Source of the DNA: Acidobacteriota bacterium
Lineage (GTDB): Bacteria; Acidobacteriota; Terriglobia; Acidiferrales; UBA7541
Length of the DNA: 64,000 nucleotides
NCBI GenBank assembly: GCA_003154775.1
Contig: PMES01000148.1
Coordinates: 62,001 to 126,000, forward strand
Direction of reading: 5' to 3'
The notes beneath the pieces are model-generated. The model did not search any database. It saw only the letters and a list, made by a program, of their open reading frames with translations, and was not told the origin of the DNA. The translations under genes were made by a program, and so were the position numbers. Positions 1 through 9,855 of this stretch are shown one piece after another (the stretch's first letter is position 1; every line of letters begins with the position of its first letter).

Positions 1-352
1 TGAGCGTTTTGTACGATTCGGCCAGGGCCTGAAGCGCGGCGAGGACGTCCGGATCGGTCGTGGCAGGCTGTGCCGCGCAAAATTTGGCGATGGTGAACGC
101 CATCGCGGAAAGAAGCTGCGGCTGCCGGTGAACCATGTCCGAGGAAAGCCGGACGTCGAGGAGCGCTGCGTTCGCGGGAAGCGTGCGCGGATGCCGCTCT
201 TCGTAGCGCTGCGCGGAAAGCAGGTAGGCGCAGTCCGCGGGGCAGTCGATGCTGACTTCACGTTCCGTGCCGCAACACACCGCGCAGATTTTTTCCGCTT
301 TGGCTGGGCAAAAGCGGCCCGCCTTGCGTTTCTGACAAATTGGACAAGACAC
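1..352 (-). CDS. cysteine-rich zinc-ribbon-like hypothetical protein (partial, runs off window start)
   Basis: Not in ORF track. Manual minus-strand translation from GTG at 352: (M)SCPICQKRKAGRFCPAKAEKICAVCCGTEREVSIDCPADCAYLLSAQRYEE..., open to the window edge with several Cys pairs. Confidence 0.7.
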   Translation of the reverse strand, partial: MSCPICQKRKAGRFCPAKAEKICAVCCGTEREVSIDCPADCAYLLSAQRYEERHPRTLPANAALLDVRLSSDMVHRQPQLLSAMAFTIAKFCAAQPATTDPDVLAALQALAESYKTL

Positions 353-384
353 GAATGATCCCCTGGAGTGAGAAATTCAGGATA

Positions 385-1560
385 TCACGCCATGATGATT
401 TTGTTGTGGAAGCGGCGGGCCGCGATGATTAGCAGGGCCGCACCCATCAGGAAAAGTATCAGGGCGTCCGACCAGAGATGCACCCAGCCGGCGCCGCGCA
501 GGATGATGCCGCGAGTGATGTTGATGTAATAAGCGGCGGGCACAAGATAACTGAGGTAATAGAAAAACTTGGGCATCGTTTCGCGGGGAAAGATGTAACC
601 GGAGAAAAAGATGCTCGGGAGGATGGTAAGAAACGCGAGTTGCATGGCGTGAGCCTGGGACGTGGCTTTGCTGGAAATCAGGATACCCAGCGACAACGAA
701 ACGAAGAGGTACGGCAGCGAGAGAAACGCGAGCAGCAGGACATTGCCATGTATAGGCACGTCAAAAAGGAATCGCATCGCTACCAGCAGCATGCTCAGCT
801 CGAAGAAACCTATCACCAGATACGGAAGCAGCTTGCCGAGCAACAGTCCCATGGGGCGGACGGGAGTGACGAAGAGCTGCTCAAGCGTGCCGCGTTCCTT
901 TTCCCGCACGATGGAAAACGCGGTGAGAAAGGTCGTCACGTTTAACAGCAGAACCGCCACCAAACCGGGCAAAAAGAAATTGGGCGAACGCGAATCGGGA
1001 TTAAACAGAATTTTCGGGCGCATCTCCACCGGGAAAGCGGCATCGCTGTTGGCCAGGACGCGCCGCAACGATTCATCCAGTCCGATGGCGGTGGTGACAT
1101 TGATCGCCTGGCCCGCCACCGACGAATCGGAGCCGTCAATCAGCACCAGGACTTGCGCGCCGGTCTGGTGCAGCAACCGGTCGGAGTAATCCACGGGAAT
1201 CTTGACGCCCACGCGGCACTTGCCGGAAATGATCGCGTCATTCAGGTCCCGGTCGTTGTTGACATACCGGATGAGGTGGAAGGTGTCGGAATTCGTCAGC
1301 CGGTCGAGGAGTTCGCGGCTCTCGCGGTGCCCATCGGCATTGTAAACGACCGTGTTGATCTGGCGGATGTTCGTGTCGATGGCATAGCCAAGAAGGAACA
1401 TCTGCAGAATCGGAATGATCAGGGAAAAGAACAGCGTGGAGAAATCGCGGCGGATATGCAGGGATTCTTTGTAAAAGACGGCGCTGAATCCGCGGAAGAC
1501 GTTATTCACGGGAGGCCTCCTGCTGCGCCTGGTGCTTGCTGGTGAGCTCGACGAAAACAT
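385..1560 (-). CDS. ABC-2 type transporter permease
   Basis: N-terminal TM, large extracytoplasmic domain, C-terminal TM bundle; FSIVREKERGTLEQLFVTPVRP motif typical of ABC-2 permeases; overlaps the ATPase gene. Confidence 0.92.
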   Translation of the reverse strand: MFSSSSPASTRRSRRPPVNNVFRGFSAVFYKESLHIRRDFSTLFFSLIIPILQMFLLGYAIDTNIRQINTVVYNADGHRESRELLDRLTNSDTFHLIRYVNNDRDLNDAIISGKCRVGVKIPVDYSDRLLHQTGAQVLVLIDGSDSSVAGQAINVTTAIGLDESLRRVLANSDAAFPVEMRPKILFNPDSRSPNFFLPGLVAVLLLNVTTFLTAFSIVREKERGTLEQLFVTPVRPMGLLLGKLLPYLVIGFFELSMLLVAMRFLFDVPIHGNVLLLAFLSLPYLFVSLSLGILISSKATSQAHAMQLAFLTILPSIFFSGYIFPRETMPKFFYYLSYLVPAAYYINITRGIILRGAGWVHLWSDALILFLMGAALLIIAARRFHNKIIMA

Positions 1561-2473
1561 CTTCCAGGCTCGGAGCCAGCGGGCGAATCTCCGCGACGAC
1601 GATGTTTCTTTTCAGGAGTTCTTCGCGCAGCCCGTTCAGATCGTAGTGATCGTCAACCAGCGCGTGAATGGATTGCCCGTAAATGGTGGCGTTGCGCACG
1701 CCGGGAATTTCCCGCGCAAGACGCAGCGCGCGCGTTACCTGTGGCGTGGTGATCTCGATGCGCAGGGTGCCGGCGGGTTGCACATCGGGAAGCTCACGAA
1801 GCGAGTCGGGCGTCCCGTCGGCGATAAGTTTGCCGAAATAAATGTAGGCGACATGGCTGCAGCGCTCCGCTTCGTCCATGTAGTGCGTGGTGACGAAAAA
1901 GGTGATGCCATGGCCGGAGAGGTCGAAGAGCAGGTCCCAGAGCTGGCGGCGCGCCACCGGGTCAATGCCCGCCGTGGGCTCATCCAGAAAAACCAGCTTG
2001 GGCTCGTGCAGCATGGCGCAGCCGAGAGCGAGGCGCTGTTTCCATCCACCGGAAAGCTGCGAGGCCAGCCGATGGATATACGGGCCGAGGCCGTTGAGCT
2101 GAATGATTTCGTCCATGCGCTTGCGCAGATGGTCATTGGAAAGGCCGTAGATGCGGCCGTAAAAGGTAAGGTTTTCAGACACGGTGAGGTCGGTGTAGAG
2201 GCTGAAATTTTGCGACATGTAGCCGATGTTTTCGCGGACGGCCTCCGCGTCCTTGCTGACATCGAATCCCTCGACTTCGGCATGGCCTCCGCTGAGGGGC
2301 AACAGTCCGGTGAGCATCTTGATGACCGTGGTTTTGCCGCTGCCATTGGGGCCCAGAAACCCGAAGATTTCTCCCTTTTCCACGCGGAAGCTGACGTCGT
2401 TCACGGCGGCGAAGTTGCCGAAACGCCGGACCAGGTGCTGCGCGGAGATGGACGGCTGTGTTGAGGAGGTCAC
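1502..2473 (-). CDS. ABC transporter ATP-binding protein
   Basis: Walker A GPNGSGKTT, signature LSGGWKQRLALG, Walker B LVFLDEPTAGID. Confidence 0.95.
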   Translation of the reverse strand: MTSSTQPSISAQHLVRRFGNFAAVNDVSFRVEKGEIFGFLGPNGSGKTTVIKMLTGLLPLSGGHAEVEGFDVSKDAEAVRENIGYMSQNFSLYTDLTVSENLTFYGRIYGLSNDHLRKRMDEIIQLNGLGPYIHRLASQLSGGWKQRLALGCAMLHEPKLVFLDEPTAGIDPVARRQLWDLLFDLSGHGITFFVTTHYMDEAERCSHVAYIYFGKLIADGTPDSLRELPDVQPAGTLRIEITTPQVTRALRLAREIPGVRNATIYGQSIHALVDDHYDLNGLREELLKRNIVVAEIRPLAPSLEDVFVELTSKHQAQQEASRE

Positions 2474-2476
2474 GAT

Positions 2477-3574
2477 TCAACTCGCAGCCGAAAGTTTCAC
2501 ATCCGCGGCCATGCCGGCGCGGACACGATGAGAGGAATCGTCAATACGGACCTTCACGCCGAAGACTTGGTGAACGCGCTCCTCAACGGTCTGCACATTG
2601 CGCGGCAGGAACTCGGCCTGTTGGTTGATCTGCTCGACCACGCCGGCAAAAGACTGGTTGGGAAAGGAATCCACGCGGATCTCGGCTTTCTGGCCGAGTT
2701 GCACGCGGCCAATCTGGGTTTCCGGGATGTAGATGCGCACGTAAATCTGATCGCGCTCCAGAAGCGTGGCGATGGGCGTGTTGGGGGCAATCAGATCGCC
2801 CGGGCGAACGTCCAGTACTTCGACCGAGGCGGCAGAGGGGGCGAGAACCTGCCGCTCGCGGAAACGCGCTTCATCGTAAGCGAGGACTGCGCGCGCGGCG
2901 GCAACGTCTTCGCGCCGGTTGCCGCGCTCGAATTTTTCGAGTGTGGCCTGCGTCTGATGATAGTGGGCTTCCGTGGCTGCAATTTCTTCAGGGCGGTAGC
3001 CGCGCTTTAATTCATCGAGCTTCTGCTGGGCGTTATCCTTCTGGGCCAGTGCCATCTTCCAGTTGGCTTCGGCAGTATCGCGCTGCTGCTTGGAGACGAG
3101 GTCTTTCGCGGCAAGTGCGTCGTAGCGCTGAAAATCGAGGTGCGTGCGTATCTCGTCCGCGGTGGCGCGGTCGAGATCGGCTTGCGCGGCGTCAATGTCC
3201 TCCTGGCGGTAGCCGTTCCTGCGCTGGTCGTACTCGGCTTTCGCCTGAGCCGCTGCGGCGCGGGCTTCGGCAATTTCCTCGGGACGGAAACCGCGCTCCG
3301 CCTTTTCCGCGTTGGCGCGCGATTGCGAAAGCGAAGCTTCTAACTCGCGATCATCAAACGTAATCAGCACTTGGCCCGGTTCCACGGAATCACCTTCCCG
3401 GACAAGGACTTTGTCGATGCGCCCCCCGACCTTCGAGCCGACGCGAATGTTGCGCGCCTCGACCGTGCCGGAGCCCTGCAACTGCGTCTGGTGATGGAAC
3501 CACCCCGTGGAATAGGCGCCCACGGCCGCGAGCGCGGCCACCACCACGACGACTAAAATGGGCTTGCGATTCAT
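2477..3574 (-). CDS. HlyD-family membrane fusion protein
   Basis: N-terminal TM, biotinyl-lipoyl-like GSGTVEARNIRVGSKVGGRIDKVLVREGDSVEPGQVL, coiled coil, C-terminal barrel. Confidence 0.93.
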   Translation of the reverse strand: MNRKPILVVVVVAALAAVGAYSTGWFHHQTQLQGSGTVEARNIRVGSKVGGRIDKVLVREGDSVEPGQVLITFDDRELEASLSQSRANAEKAERGFRPEEIAEARAAAAQAKAEYDQRRNGYRQEDIDAAQADLDRATADEIRTHLDFQRYDALAAKDLVSKQQRDTAEANWKMALAQKDNAQQKLDELKRGYRPEEIAATEAHYHQTQATLEKFERGNRREDVAAARAVLAYDEARFRERQVLAPSAASVEVLDVRPGDLIAPNTPIATLLERDQIYVRIYIPETQIGRVQLGQKAEIRVDSFPNQSFAGVVEQINQQAEFLPRNVQTVEERVHQVFGVKVRIDDSSHRVRAGMAADVKLSAAS

Positions 3575-3587
3575 AAGATTGATCCTT

Positions 3588-4253
3588 TTACCTGAATACA
3601 GGAGTTACGGCGTCCGAACTCGAAAGGTTACGTGGCGTACGCGGTGATAGCCCAGACCAAATGATTTCAAACGCGGAATCCATGCGCGCTTGCAGGGACG
3701 AATCACCGTACAGCGACCAGATGAGCAAGGTGCCGAAGATCGTTTGGCGAAAAACCAAGGCAATTTCCGCGGCAGGAAGGTCGTCGCGGATCTCGCCGCG
3801 TCCCTGGCCGAGCTGAATCATCTCTGCGTGGAAGGCCAAGACGCGAGCCTGGAGGTCGAGCATGGCCTCGCGAACCTGGGAATTGGAAAGAAAGGCCTGA
3901 AGAAGGACGCGAATGATATCAGGATTGCGCACTGGTTCCTGTGTCATGAGCGCGGCAAGCGAGCGCATGAATTGGGGCATGGGCACGGACGTACGGCGAG
4001 CTTCATCGATGGCGAGACGGAGCTTTCCGAGTTGCATTTCGGCAAAGGCCAGGAGAATGTGGTCCTTGCTAGGGAAATAGTTGAAGAAAGTACCTTTGCC
4101 CAGGTCGGCGGCGTTGGTGATGTCTTCAACCGTGGTTTCGGCAAAACCTTGCTTGGCGAACAGGTCGAGGGCGGCCCGAAAAAGACGTTCGCGAAGCTCA
4201 ATGCTGTGACGTTCGCGGCGGTTGGAGGGGTGGGGGAGGGGAAGAATGGGCAT
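3588..4253 (-). CDS. TetR/AcrR family transcriptional regulator
   Basis: HTH: RLFRAALDLFAKQGFAETTVEDITNAADLGKGTFFNYFPSKDHIL. Start at 4253 preferred to 4265 because GGAGG lies just upstream. Confidence 0.93.
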   Translation of the reverse strand: MPILPLPHPSNRRERHSIELRERLFRAALDLFAKQGFAETTVEDITNAADLGKGTFFNYFPSKDHILLAFAEMQLGKLRLAIDEARRTSVPMPQFMRSLAALMTQEPVRNPDIIRVLLQAFLSNSQVREAMLDLQARVLAFHAEMIQLGQGRGEIRDDLPAAEIALVFRQTIFGTLLIWSLYGDSSLQARMDSAFEIIWSGLSPRTPRNLSSSDAVTPVFR

Positions 4254-4269
4254 AATGACCTCCATTCAT

Positions 4270-4288
4270 AAGTGACTATAGGTCATTT
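4270..4288. promoter_or_regulatory. putative TetR operator
   Basis: AAGTGAC-TATAG-GTCATTT, 6/7 matching arms, immediately upstream of tetR and overlapping a TATAGT -10-like hexamer on the minus strand. Confidence 0.6.
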
Positions 4289-4304
4289 GGCCCTCAACGT
4301 CAAC

Positions 4305-4335
4305 AAAAAGAGCCCCGCAATCTGGCCGGGGCTCC
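4305..4335 (-). terminator. intrinsic terminator of the SYLF gene
   Basis: Minus strand GAGCCCCGGCCAGATTGCGGGGCTCTTTTTG. Confidence 0.75.
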
Positions 4336-4363
4336 AAGGCGGATCTTGAATGATAGGAAGGGG

Positions 4364-5104
4364 TTAGATTTCCTTGCCAGATGAACGGTTCTTGGGAGAC
4401 TTCTGGTTCAGATAGGAAATCATTTTTTGCGCTGAGGGAGGCACGGGCTCGACGCCCTTGAAGATGATGTCACCAGGGTCAATTCTCTTGCCGTAGAGGC
4501 TATCGTTGGCGCTATTGTCCGGGCGCACCGTGGAGCCGGCCAGGGAGATGCCGGCAAACAGCCCGCGCGCACGGGAGTAAGAGAGGATCTCCGCCCGCAG
4601 GGTGACGTCGGTGGAGGCTTCGGCGTTGCGTCCCTTGGGACCTGCCGCAGCAGAAGCATCGGCCCCAAGTTTCACCTTGCTGCTGAGGATGGACTTGGCG
4701 CCTCGCTCGTTCATGACCAGAAGCACGAAATCCGTGGCTTGCGCTCCGATCTGCAGACCGAAACTCCCGCCTTCCAGGGCCATCATCGTCGGTGCGCTCC
4801 AGGGCCCGGTGAAATTCTCACCGGTGCGGCAAGTCATGGCGCCGCGGCCATAGCTGCCGCCAAAGACGAACGCGGCCTTGACGACCGACGGGTAAACGAT
4901 GATGCAGTCGGCTTTGTCAATCAGGTCTTGGGGGATGTTGTCCGGGATATCCATGATCTCCTGGACCACCGTGCCGCAATTTTCCAGCCGCTCTTTTTCC
5001 TTCTTCTCATCCGCTTGCAGCGGGAGGGCGATGAGCGAATAAGCCAAGAGAATGGGAAAGATCTTTTTCATGTGTTGCCACCTTCTTTGCTGTTGGGTTC
5101 CCAT
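4364..5104 (-). CDS. SYLF-domain lipid-binding protein (secreted)
   Basis: Signal peptide; ADCIIVYPSVVKAAFVFGGSYGRGAMTCR, GGSFGLQIGAQATDFVLLVMNERG typical of SYLF/Ysc84. N-terminal extension before MKKIFPILL probably not translated. Confidence 0.9.
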   Translation of the reverse strand: MGTQQQRRWQHMKKIFPILLAYSLIALPLQADEKKEKERLENCGTVVQEIMDIPDNIPQDLIDKADCIIVYPSVVKAAFVFGGSYGRGAMTCRTGENFTGPWSAPTMMALEGGSFGLQIGAQATDFVLLVMNERGAKSILSSKVKLGADASAAAGPKGRNAEASTDVTLRAEILSYSRARGLFAGISLAGSTVRPDNSANDSLYGKRIDPGDIIFKGVEPVPPSAQKMISYLNQKSPKNRSSGKEI

Positions 5105-5259
5105 AGTTTATGACGAAATGGCCTGGGCGGCGGAATCGGCGAGTCGAAGCCAGCTCGAGGGAACCGTGCCTGCTCCGCCTCCGTGGAACTTCGCCGTAGG
5201 GAGCTCCCGCAGACTTTCGAATATACTTTCATGCGGTGGCTTTTGCCAATAGAGGAATT

Positions 5260-6834
5260 ATGAACCGAAAACCCGGAGTGGCGAGTCAATTGACATTTTG
5301 TTCCCTGGTGCTGCTCGCAACGTGGAGCGTTGCGGGCGAAGCGCGTCCGCAAAGTTTGCACGCGACGCGGCAAACCGTCGGGAAAGGCGGAGTAGCGCAG
5401 GAGAATAAGACGGGGGAGCGGTTCGCGGAGAGGGCCGAGAGCCTGGTGAGCGCGGCACCGGTAAACAAGGGGGAGTGGGGTTTGCTGGTGGTTGACGCGG
5501 CGACGGGAGAAACCCTCTACGAGAAAAACGCGGACAGGTACTTCACTCCGGCTTCCAACATGAAGCTGCTCACGACCGCGCTGGTGCTCGACAAGCTGGG
5601 GCCCGGCTTCCGATTCCGCACCACGGTGGAGACGCACGGCGCGATTGCGCAGGGAGTCCTTTCGGGCGACTTGATTCTCGTCGGGCGGGGCGACCCCAAT
5701 CTTTCCAATCGCAAATTTCCTTTTGACGTGAAAGAGGAGTTCGACGGGCCGCCGGAAAAAGTCCTGATCGAGCTGGCGGACCAGGTGGTGGCGCGCGGGG
5801 TGAAGGAAATCTCCGGGGACATCGTGGGGGATGACAGCTATTTTCCCCGCGATCGCTACCCCGATGGCTGGGAAATTGACGACATGGTGTGGGAGTATGG
5901 CGCAGCCATTTCCGCGATTGTGCTGGACGACAATACGGTCGCGTTGACGCTAACCCCGGGAGAGAAGCCCGGGGATCGCGTCGAGGGAGTGGTGGAACCA
6001 GCGACGCCCGATTTCGCGGTCAGGAATGAGGTCACGACCTCGGACAAGGCGGAGAAGGCGCACCTGACGCTGGTGCGGGATCCGGGCTCGAATATGGTGG
6101 TGGTGAGCGGCTCACTGCCGGCAAAGAGTGCGCCGCAAAAGCACGTGTTGGCGATTCAGGAGCCTGCGCAACACGCGGCGAGCACGCTGGCACGGCTGCT
6201 GGCGGACCGCGGGGTGAAATTCTGGGGAACAGTCAGGGCGAACCATGACCCCGACCCGGCGGAAGCCTCGCGCACAGTGCTGGCGGAGCATATGTCACTG
6301 CCGCTGGGGGACACGCTGAAGCTGGTGAACAAAATCAGCCAGAATCTGCACACCGAGATATTGTTGCGCACAGCGGCGCGGCAGCAGGGGCGCTGGGCCA
6401 AGTCGGACGATCTGCTGAAATTCCCCGAGGAGTTCTACGCCAAGGCCGGGATTGCGCCGGGCGATGTGGTGCAGGAGGATGGGTCAGGAATGTCGCGGCA
6501 CGACTTGGTGACACCGCGGGCCCTGGTGGCGTTGCTGCTGTATGCGCAAAAGCAATCCTGGTTTCCAGTCTACTTCGGTTCGTTGCCGGTGGCGGGAATC
6601 GATGGGACGCTCACGGACCGGATGAAGAAGGCCGGGATGATGGGAAGGATTCACGCGAAGACCGGCTCGGTCGAGCATGTGCAAACACTTTCCGGCTATG
6701 CCGATACGCCGGGCGGGAGGCGTCTGATTTTCTCGTTCTTGAGCAACAACGAGAGCGTGCAGGATCATGAGGTGCACGACGCGCTGGACGGATTGTGCAT
6801 GGCCATGGTGGAAGAATTTGACGTGAAGAAGTAA
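5260..6834 (+). CDS. dacB: D-alanyl-D-alanine carboxypeptidase/endopeptidase (PBP4 family)
   Basis: SxxK ASNMKLLTT, SxN-type motif, KTG-type HAKTGSVEHVQTLSGY. Start MNRKPGVASQ preferred. Confidence 0.92.
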   Translation: MNRKPGVASQLTFCSLVLLATWSVAGEARPQSLHATRQTVGKGGVAQENKTGERFAERAESLVSAAPVNKGEWGLLVVDAATGETLYEKNADRYFTPASNMKLLTTALVLDKLGPGFRFRTTVETHGAIAQGVLSGDLILVGRGDPNLSNRKFPFDVKEEFDGPPEKVLIELADQVVARGVKEISGDIVGDDSYFPRDRYPDGWEIDDMVWEYGAAISAIVLDDNTVALTLTPGEKPGDRVEGVVEPATPDFAVRNEVTTSDKAEKAHLTLVRDPGSNMVVVSGSLPAKSAPQKHVLAIQEPAQHAASTLARLLADRGVKFWGTVRANHDPDPAEASRTVLAEHMSLPLGDTLKLVNKISQNLHTEILLRTAARQQGRWAKSDDLLKFPEEFYAKAGIAPGDVVQEDGSGMSRHDLVTPRALVALLLYAQKQSWFPVYFGSLPVAGIDGTLTDRMKKAGMMGRIHAKTGSVEHVQTLSGYADTPGGRRLIFSFLSNNESVQDHEVHDALDGLCMAMVEEFDVKK

Positions 6835-6865
6835 AGAGGTAGATACGGAAGCAGACAGGGAAGGC

Positions 6866-7438
6866 ATGAACGACGAACGGATCGTGACGGTATTTGGCAG
6901 TTCGCGCCCGGGCGAAGGCGAAGCGGATTATGCGGAGGCGCGCGAGTTGGGGCGCCGGCTGGCAGAGCGGGGCTTCGCGGTGTGCAGCGGCGGTTATGGC
7001 GGCGTGATGGAGGCGGCGTCGCGCGGCGCGAAAGAAGCCGGCGGAAAAACATACGGCGTGACCGCGGAATTTTTCGGCCGCAAGATAAATGAGTGGGTTG
7101 ACGTGGAAGTAAGAAAGAAGACCTGGGAAGAGCGGCTGTTTGAATTGATACGGCTGGCGGATGGGTTCGTGGCTTGCAAGGGCGGCACAGGCACCCTGGT
7201 GGAACTTGCGGTGGTTTGGGAGATGCTGAACAAATCCGTGATGGTGAGGAAACCCATTGCCGTGCTGGGAGATTTCTGGCAACCGATTCTGGAGCGGGTG
7301 GGGGAAGTGGAGCAGGGGCCGCGGGCGTCGAGTGGATCGCGGGCTTGGGGCGAGGCCAACGGGAAGATGGTGCACACTGCGGCCACGCCGGAAGAGGCGG
7401 CGAGTTATCTGGCTGAGGAAATGAAGAGAGGCAAGTAG
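6866..7438 (+). CDS. LOG/TIGR00725-like Rossmann-fold nucleotide-binding protein
   Basis: VTVFGSSRPGEGEADY, SGGYGGVMEAASRGA, CKGGTGTLVELAVVWE. Confidence 0.88.
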   Translation: MNDERIVTVFGSSRPGEGEADYAEARELGRRLAERGFAVCSGGYGGVMEAASRGAKEAGGKTYGVTAEFFGRKINEWVDVEVRKKTWEERLFELIRLADGFVACKGGTGTLVELAVVWEMLNKSVMVRKPIAVLGDFWQPILERVGEVEQGPRASSGSRAWGEANGKMVHTAATPEEAASYLAEEMKRGK

Positions 7439-7443
7439 AGAGA

Positions 7444-9855
7444 ATGTCGCGATCGGCGCAAGTGGTACTCGAATTCGACAAACTGCGGGAATTGTTGCGG
7501 CTGAGGACGACGTGCGCGCCTGGGAGGCGTCACGTCGGCGAACTTGAGCCAGGAACGAATCGCGCCGTGCTGGAAAGCGCCTTCGCCTTGATCCGTGAAG
7601 GGCGGGAGTGGCTGCGCGCGGAGCGTGAATTGGGATTCGGAGCGCTGGCCGATCCGGCGCCGTGGTTAGAGAAGCTGGGTGCGCCGGGAGTGGTGCTGGA
7701 GCCGGCGGAATTTCTGGATGCCGGCTCGTTGCTGGAAACATCGGCGTGGCTGCGGCAGCAGTTTCGCGAAGAGGCGGCAAAATACCCGTTGCTGGCGGCA
7801 CGTTGTGCGACGCTGGCGGATTTCCGGGATTTGCAGGCCGCGATCAAGCGATGCGTGCTGCCGAATGGGGAGATCAGCGACGACGCGTCGAGCGCCTTGC
7901 GGCGGATTCGCGCCAGCATTGTGCAGACGCGCGAGTCCATCCAACGGACCTTGAAACAGATTCTGCGGGCCAGGCAGGCGGAGGCGGGAGAAGACTACGT
8001 CACCCTGCGGAACGACCGCTTCGTGATCCCCGTGCGCGCGGAGCACCGGCGGAGCGTGCAGGGCGTGGTGCACGGCGCCAGCGGCACGGGACAAACCGTG
8101 TTTGTCGAACCCTTCGAAACGGTGGAGACAAACAACCAACTGGTGCAGCTCGCCGAGGACGAAGCGGCGGAGATTTTCCGGATATTGAAGGAGTTGACGG
8201 ATCGCTTGCGCGAGATGCACGGGCCGCTGCAAGCCGCGGCGGAAACGATCGCAGAGCTCGACAGCGTTTTCGCGCGGGCGCGGTTTGCGCGGGATTTCGA
8301 TGCGTGCGTGCCGGAGTTTTCCGCCTCTGCCGAATTGCGGCTGGACGCCGCGCGGCACCCGGTGCTGGAAGACAAGCTTCGAAAAGAGCATCGCGCCATT
8401 GTGCCGATTTCGCTGGCCTTGAACGGGGAAGAGCGCTTACTGGTGATCAGCGGACCGAACACCGGCGGCAAAACCGTGGCGCTGAAGACCATCGGGCTGG
8501 CGGCGCTGTCGGCACAGGCGGGGATTCCCGTCGCGGCGCAGCGCGTGGTGCTGCCGCTCTTCGATCGCTTGCTGGTGGACATTGGCGACGAGCAATCCAT
8601 CGCCGCTGACCTTTCCACGTTTTCGGCGCACATGCTGAATCTGAAGTCCATGCTGGAAGAAGCCACGCCGAAATCGCTGGTGCTGGTGGACGAAATGGGA
8701 ACAGGCACGGCGCCGGAAGAGGGCGCGGCGCTGGCAGTGGCGTTGCTGGACGAATTTCACAAGAAAAACTGCTTTGTGCTGGCCACGACGCACCACGACC
8801 GCCTGAAAACGTACGCTTCGACAACGCCAGGCGTGCTGAATGCCGCGGTGGAATTCGACGACGTGAATCTGCGGCCGACCTTCCGCTTGATGGTCGGCGT
8901 GCCCGGCGGATCGAGCGGAATTGCGATCGCGCAGCGGCTGGGGCTGGCGGATTCGATCATTGAACAGGCGCGCTCGCTCCTAACGCCGGAATCACGCGAA
9001 GCCGCGGACCTGATCGCCTACCTGCATCGCAGCCGGGACGATCTGGACCTCATGCAAAGGCAGATGGTGGACGAACGTCATGCACTGGAACAGGAGCGGC
9101 GCAAGCTGCGCGCGGAATGGGTAGAGCGGCAGAAGCAGCGCATCGCGGAGCTGGAACAGAAATTCGCGGAGATGCAAAAGCGCTTCGAGGAAAATGTGGC
9201 GCGCGTGGTGGATGCGGTGAAGGAGCGGGAACTGCGCGCGCAACTCGAAAAAACCGCCCGGCGCAAAATGCAGGATGTGCGCGGCGAGGCCAAGGAAGAG
9301 CTGAACGCCGCCGTGGTGCAGACGATTTCGGAATCGCAAAAAGATCTGGGCGTGAAGCTCGAATCGCTCGAAGCGGTGAGCCTCGAAAAGCTGCAGCCAG
9401 GTGTGAAAGTGCGCGTGCGCGGGTTCAGCAAGGCGGTGATTCTGCGCCGCGTCGAAGGCTCGTCGGCGGAAATTGAAGCCGGCCCGCTGCGCATGAAGGT
9501 GGCCGTGGAAGAGATCACGGGAATTGAAAGCGCGCCGGTAGGCAAGACTGTAGTACAGCCGTCGAAGCGGGAAAACGTCACGGTGAGCGCGCAGTCCAGC
9601 GAAGGCGGCGCAACGGGCGAGATCAACGTGATTGGCATGACCGTCGAGGAGGCCACCGAGCGCGTGGACAAATTCCTGGATGAAGCAGTGCTGGCGAATC
9701 TGAACCAAGTGCGAATCATTCATGGCCATGGCACGGGAGCATTACGAAGAGGACTCGGCGAATTCCTGAAGGGGCATCCGCTGGTGGAGAACGCGGCGTT
9801 TGAGACCGAAGAGCACGGCGGGAAAGCGATCACGGTCGTCGATTTGAGAACCTAG
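7444..9855 (+). CDS. mutS2: endonuclease MutS2
   Basis: Walker A SGPNTGGKTVALKTIGL, LVLVDEMGTGTAPEEGAALAVALL, coiled coil and C-terminal Smr domain (RIIHGHGTGALRRGLGEFL). Confidence 0.96.
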   Translation: MSRSAQVVLEFDKLRELLRLRTTCAPGRRHVGELEPGTNRAVLESAFALIREGREWLRAERELGFGALADPAPWLEKLGAPGVVLEPAEFLDAGSLLETSAWLRQQFREEAAKYPLLAARCATLADFRDLQAAIKRCVLPNGEISDDASSALRRIRASIVQTRESIQRTLKQILRARQAEAGEDYVTLRNDRFVIPVRAEHRRSVQGVVHGASGTGQTVFVEPFETVETNNQLVQLAEDEAAEIFRILKELTDRLREMHGPLQAAAETIAELDSVFARARFARDFDACVPEFSASAELRLDAARHPVLEDKLRKEHRAIVPISLALNGEERLLVISGPNTGGKTVALKTIGLAALSAQAGIPVAAQRVVLPLFDRLLVDIGDEQSIAADLSTFSAHMLNLKSMLEEATPKSLVLVDEMGTGTAPEEGAALAVALLDEFHKKNCFVLATTHHDRLKTYASTTPGVLNAAVEFDDVNLRPTFRLMVGVPGGSSGIAIAQRLGLADSIIEQARSLLTPESREAADLIAYLHRSRDDLDLMQRQMVDERHALEQERRKLRAEWVERQKQRIAELEQKFAEMQKRFEENVARVVDAVKERELRAQLEKTARRKMQDVRGEAKEELNAAVVQTISESQKDLGVKLESLEAVSLEKLQPGVKVRVRGFSKAVILRRVEGSSAEIEAGPLRMKVAVEEITGIESAPVGKTVVQPSKRENVTVSAQSSEGGATGEINVIGMTVEEATERVDKFLDEAVLANLNQVRIIHGHGTGALRRGLGEFLKGHPLVENAAFETEEHGGKAITVVDLRT

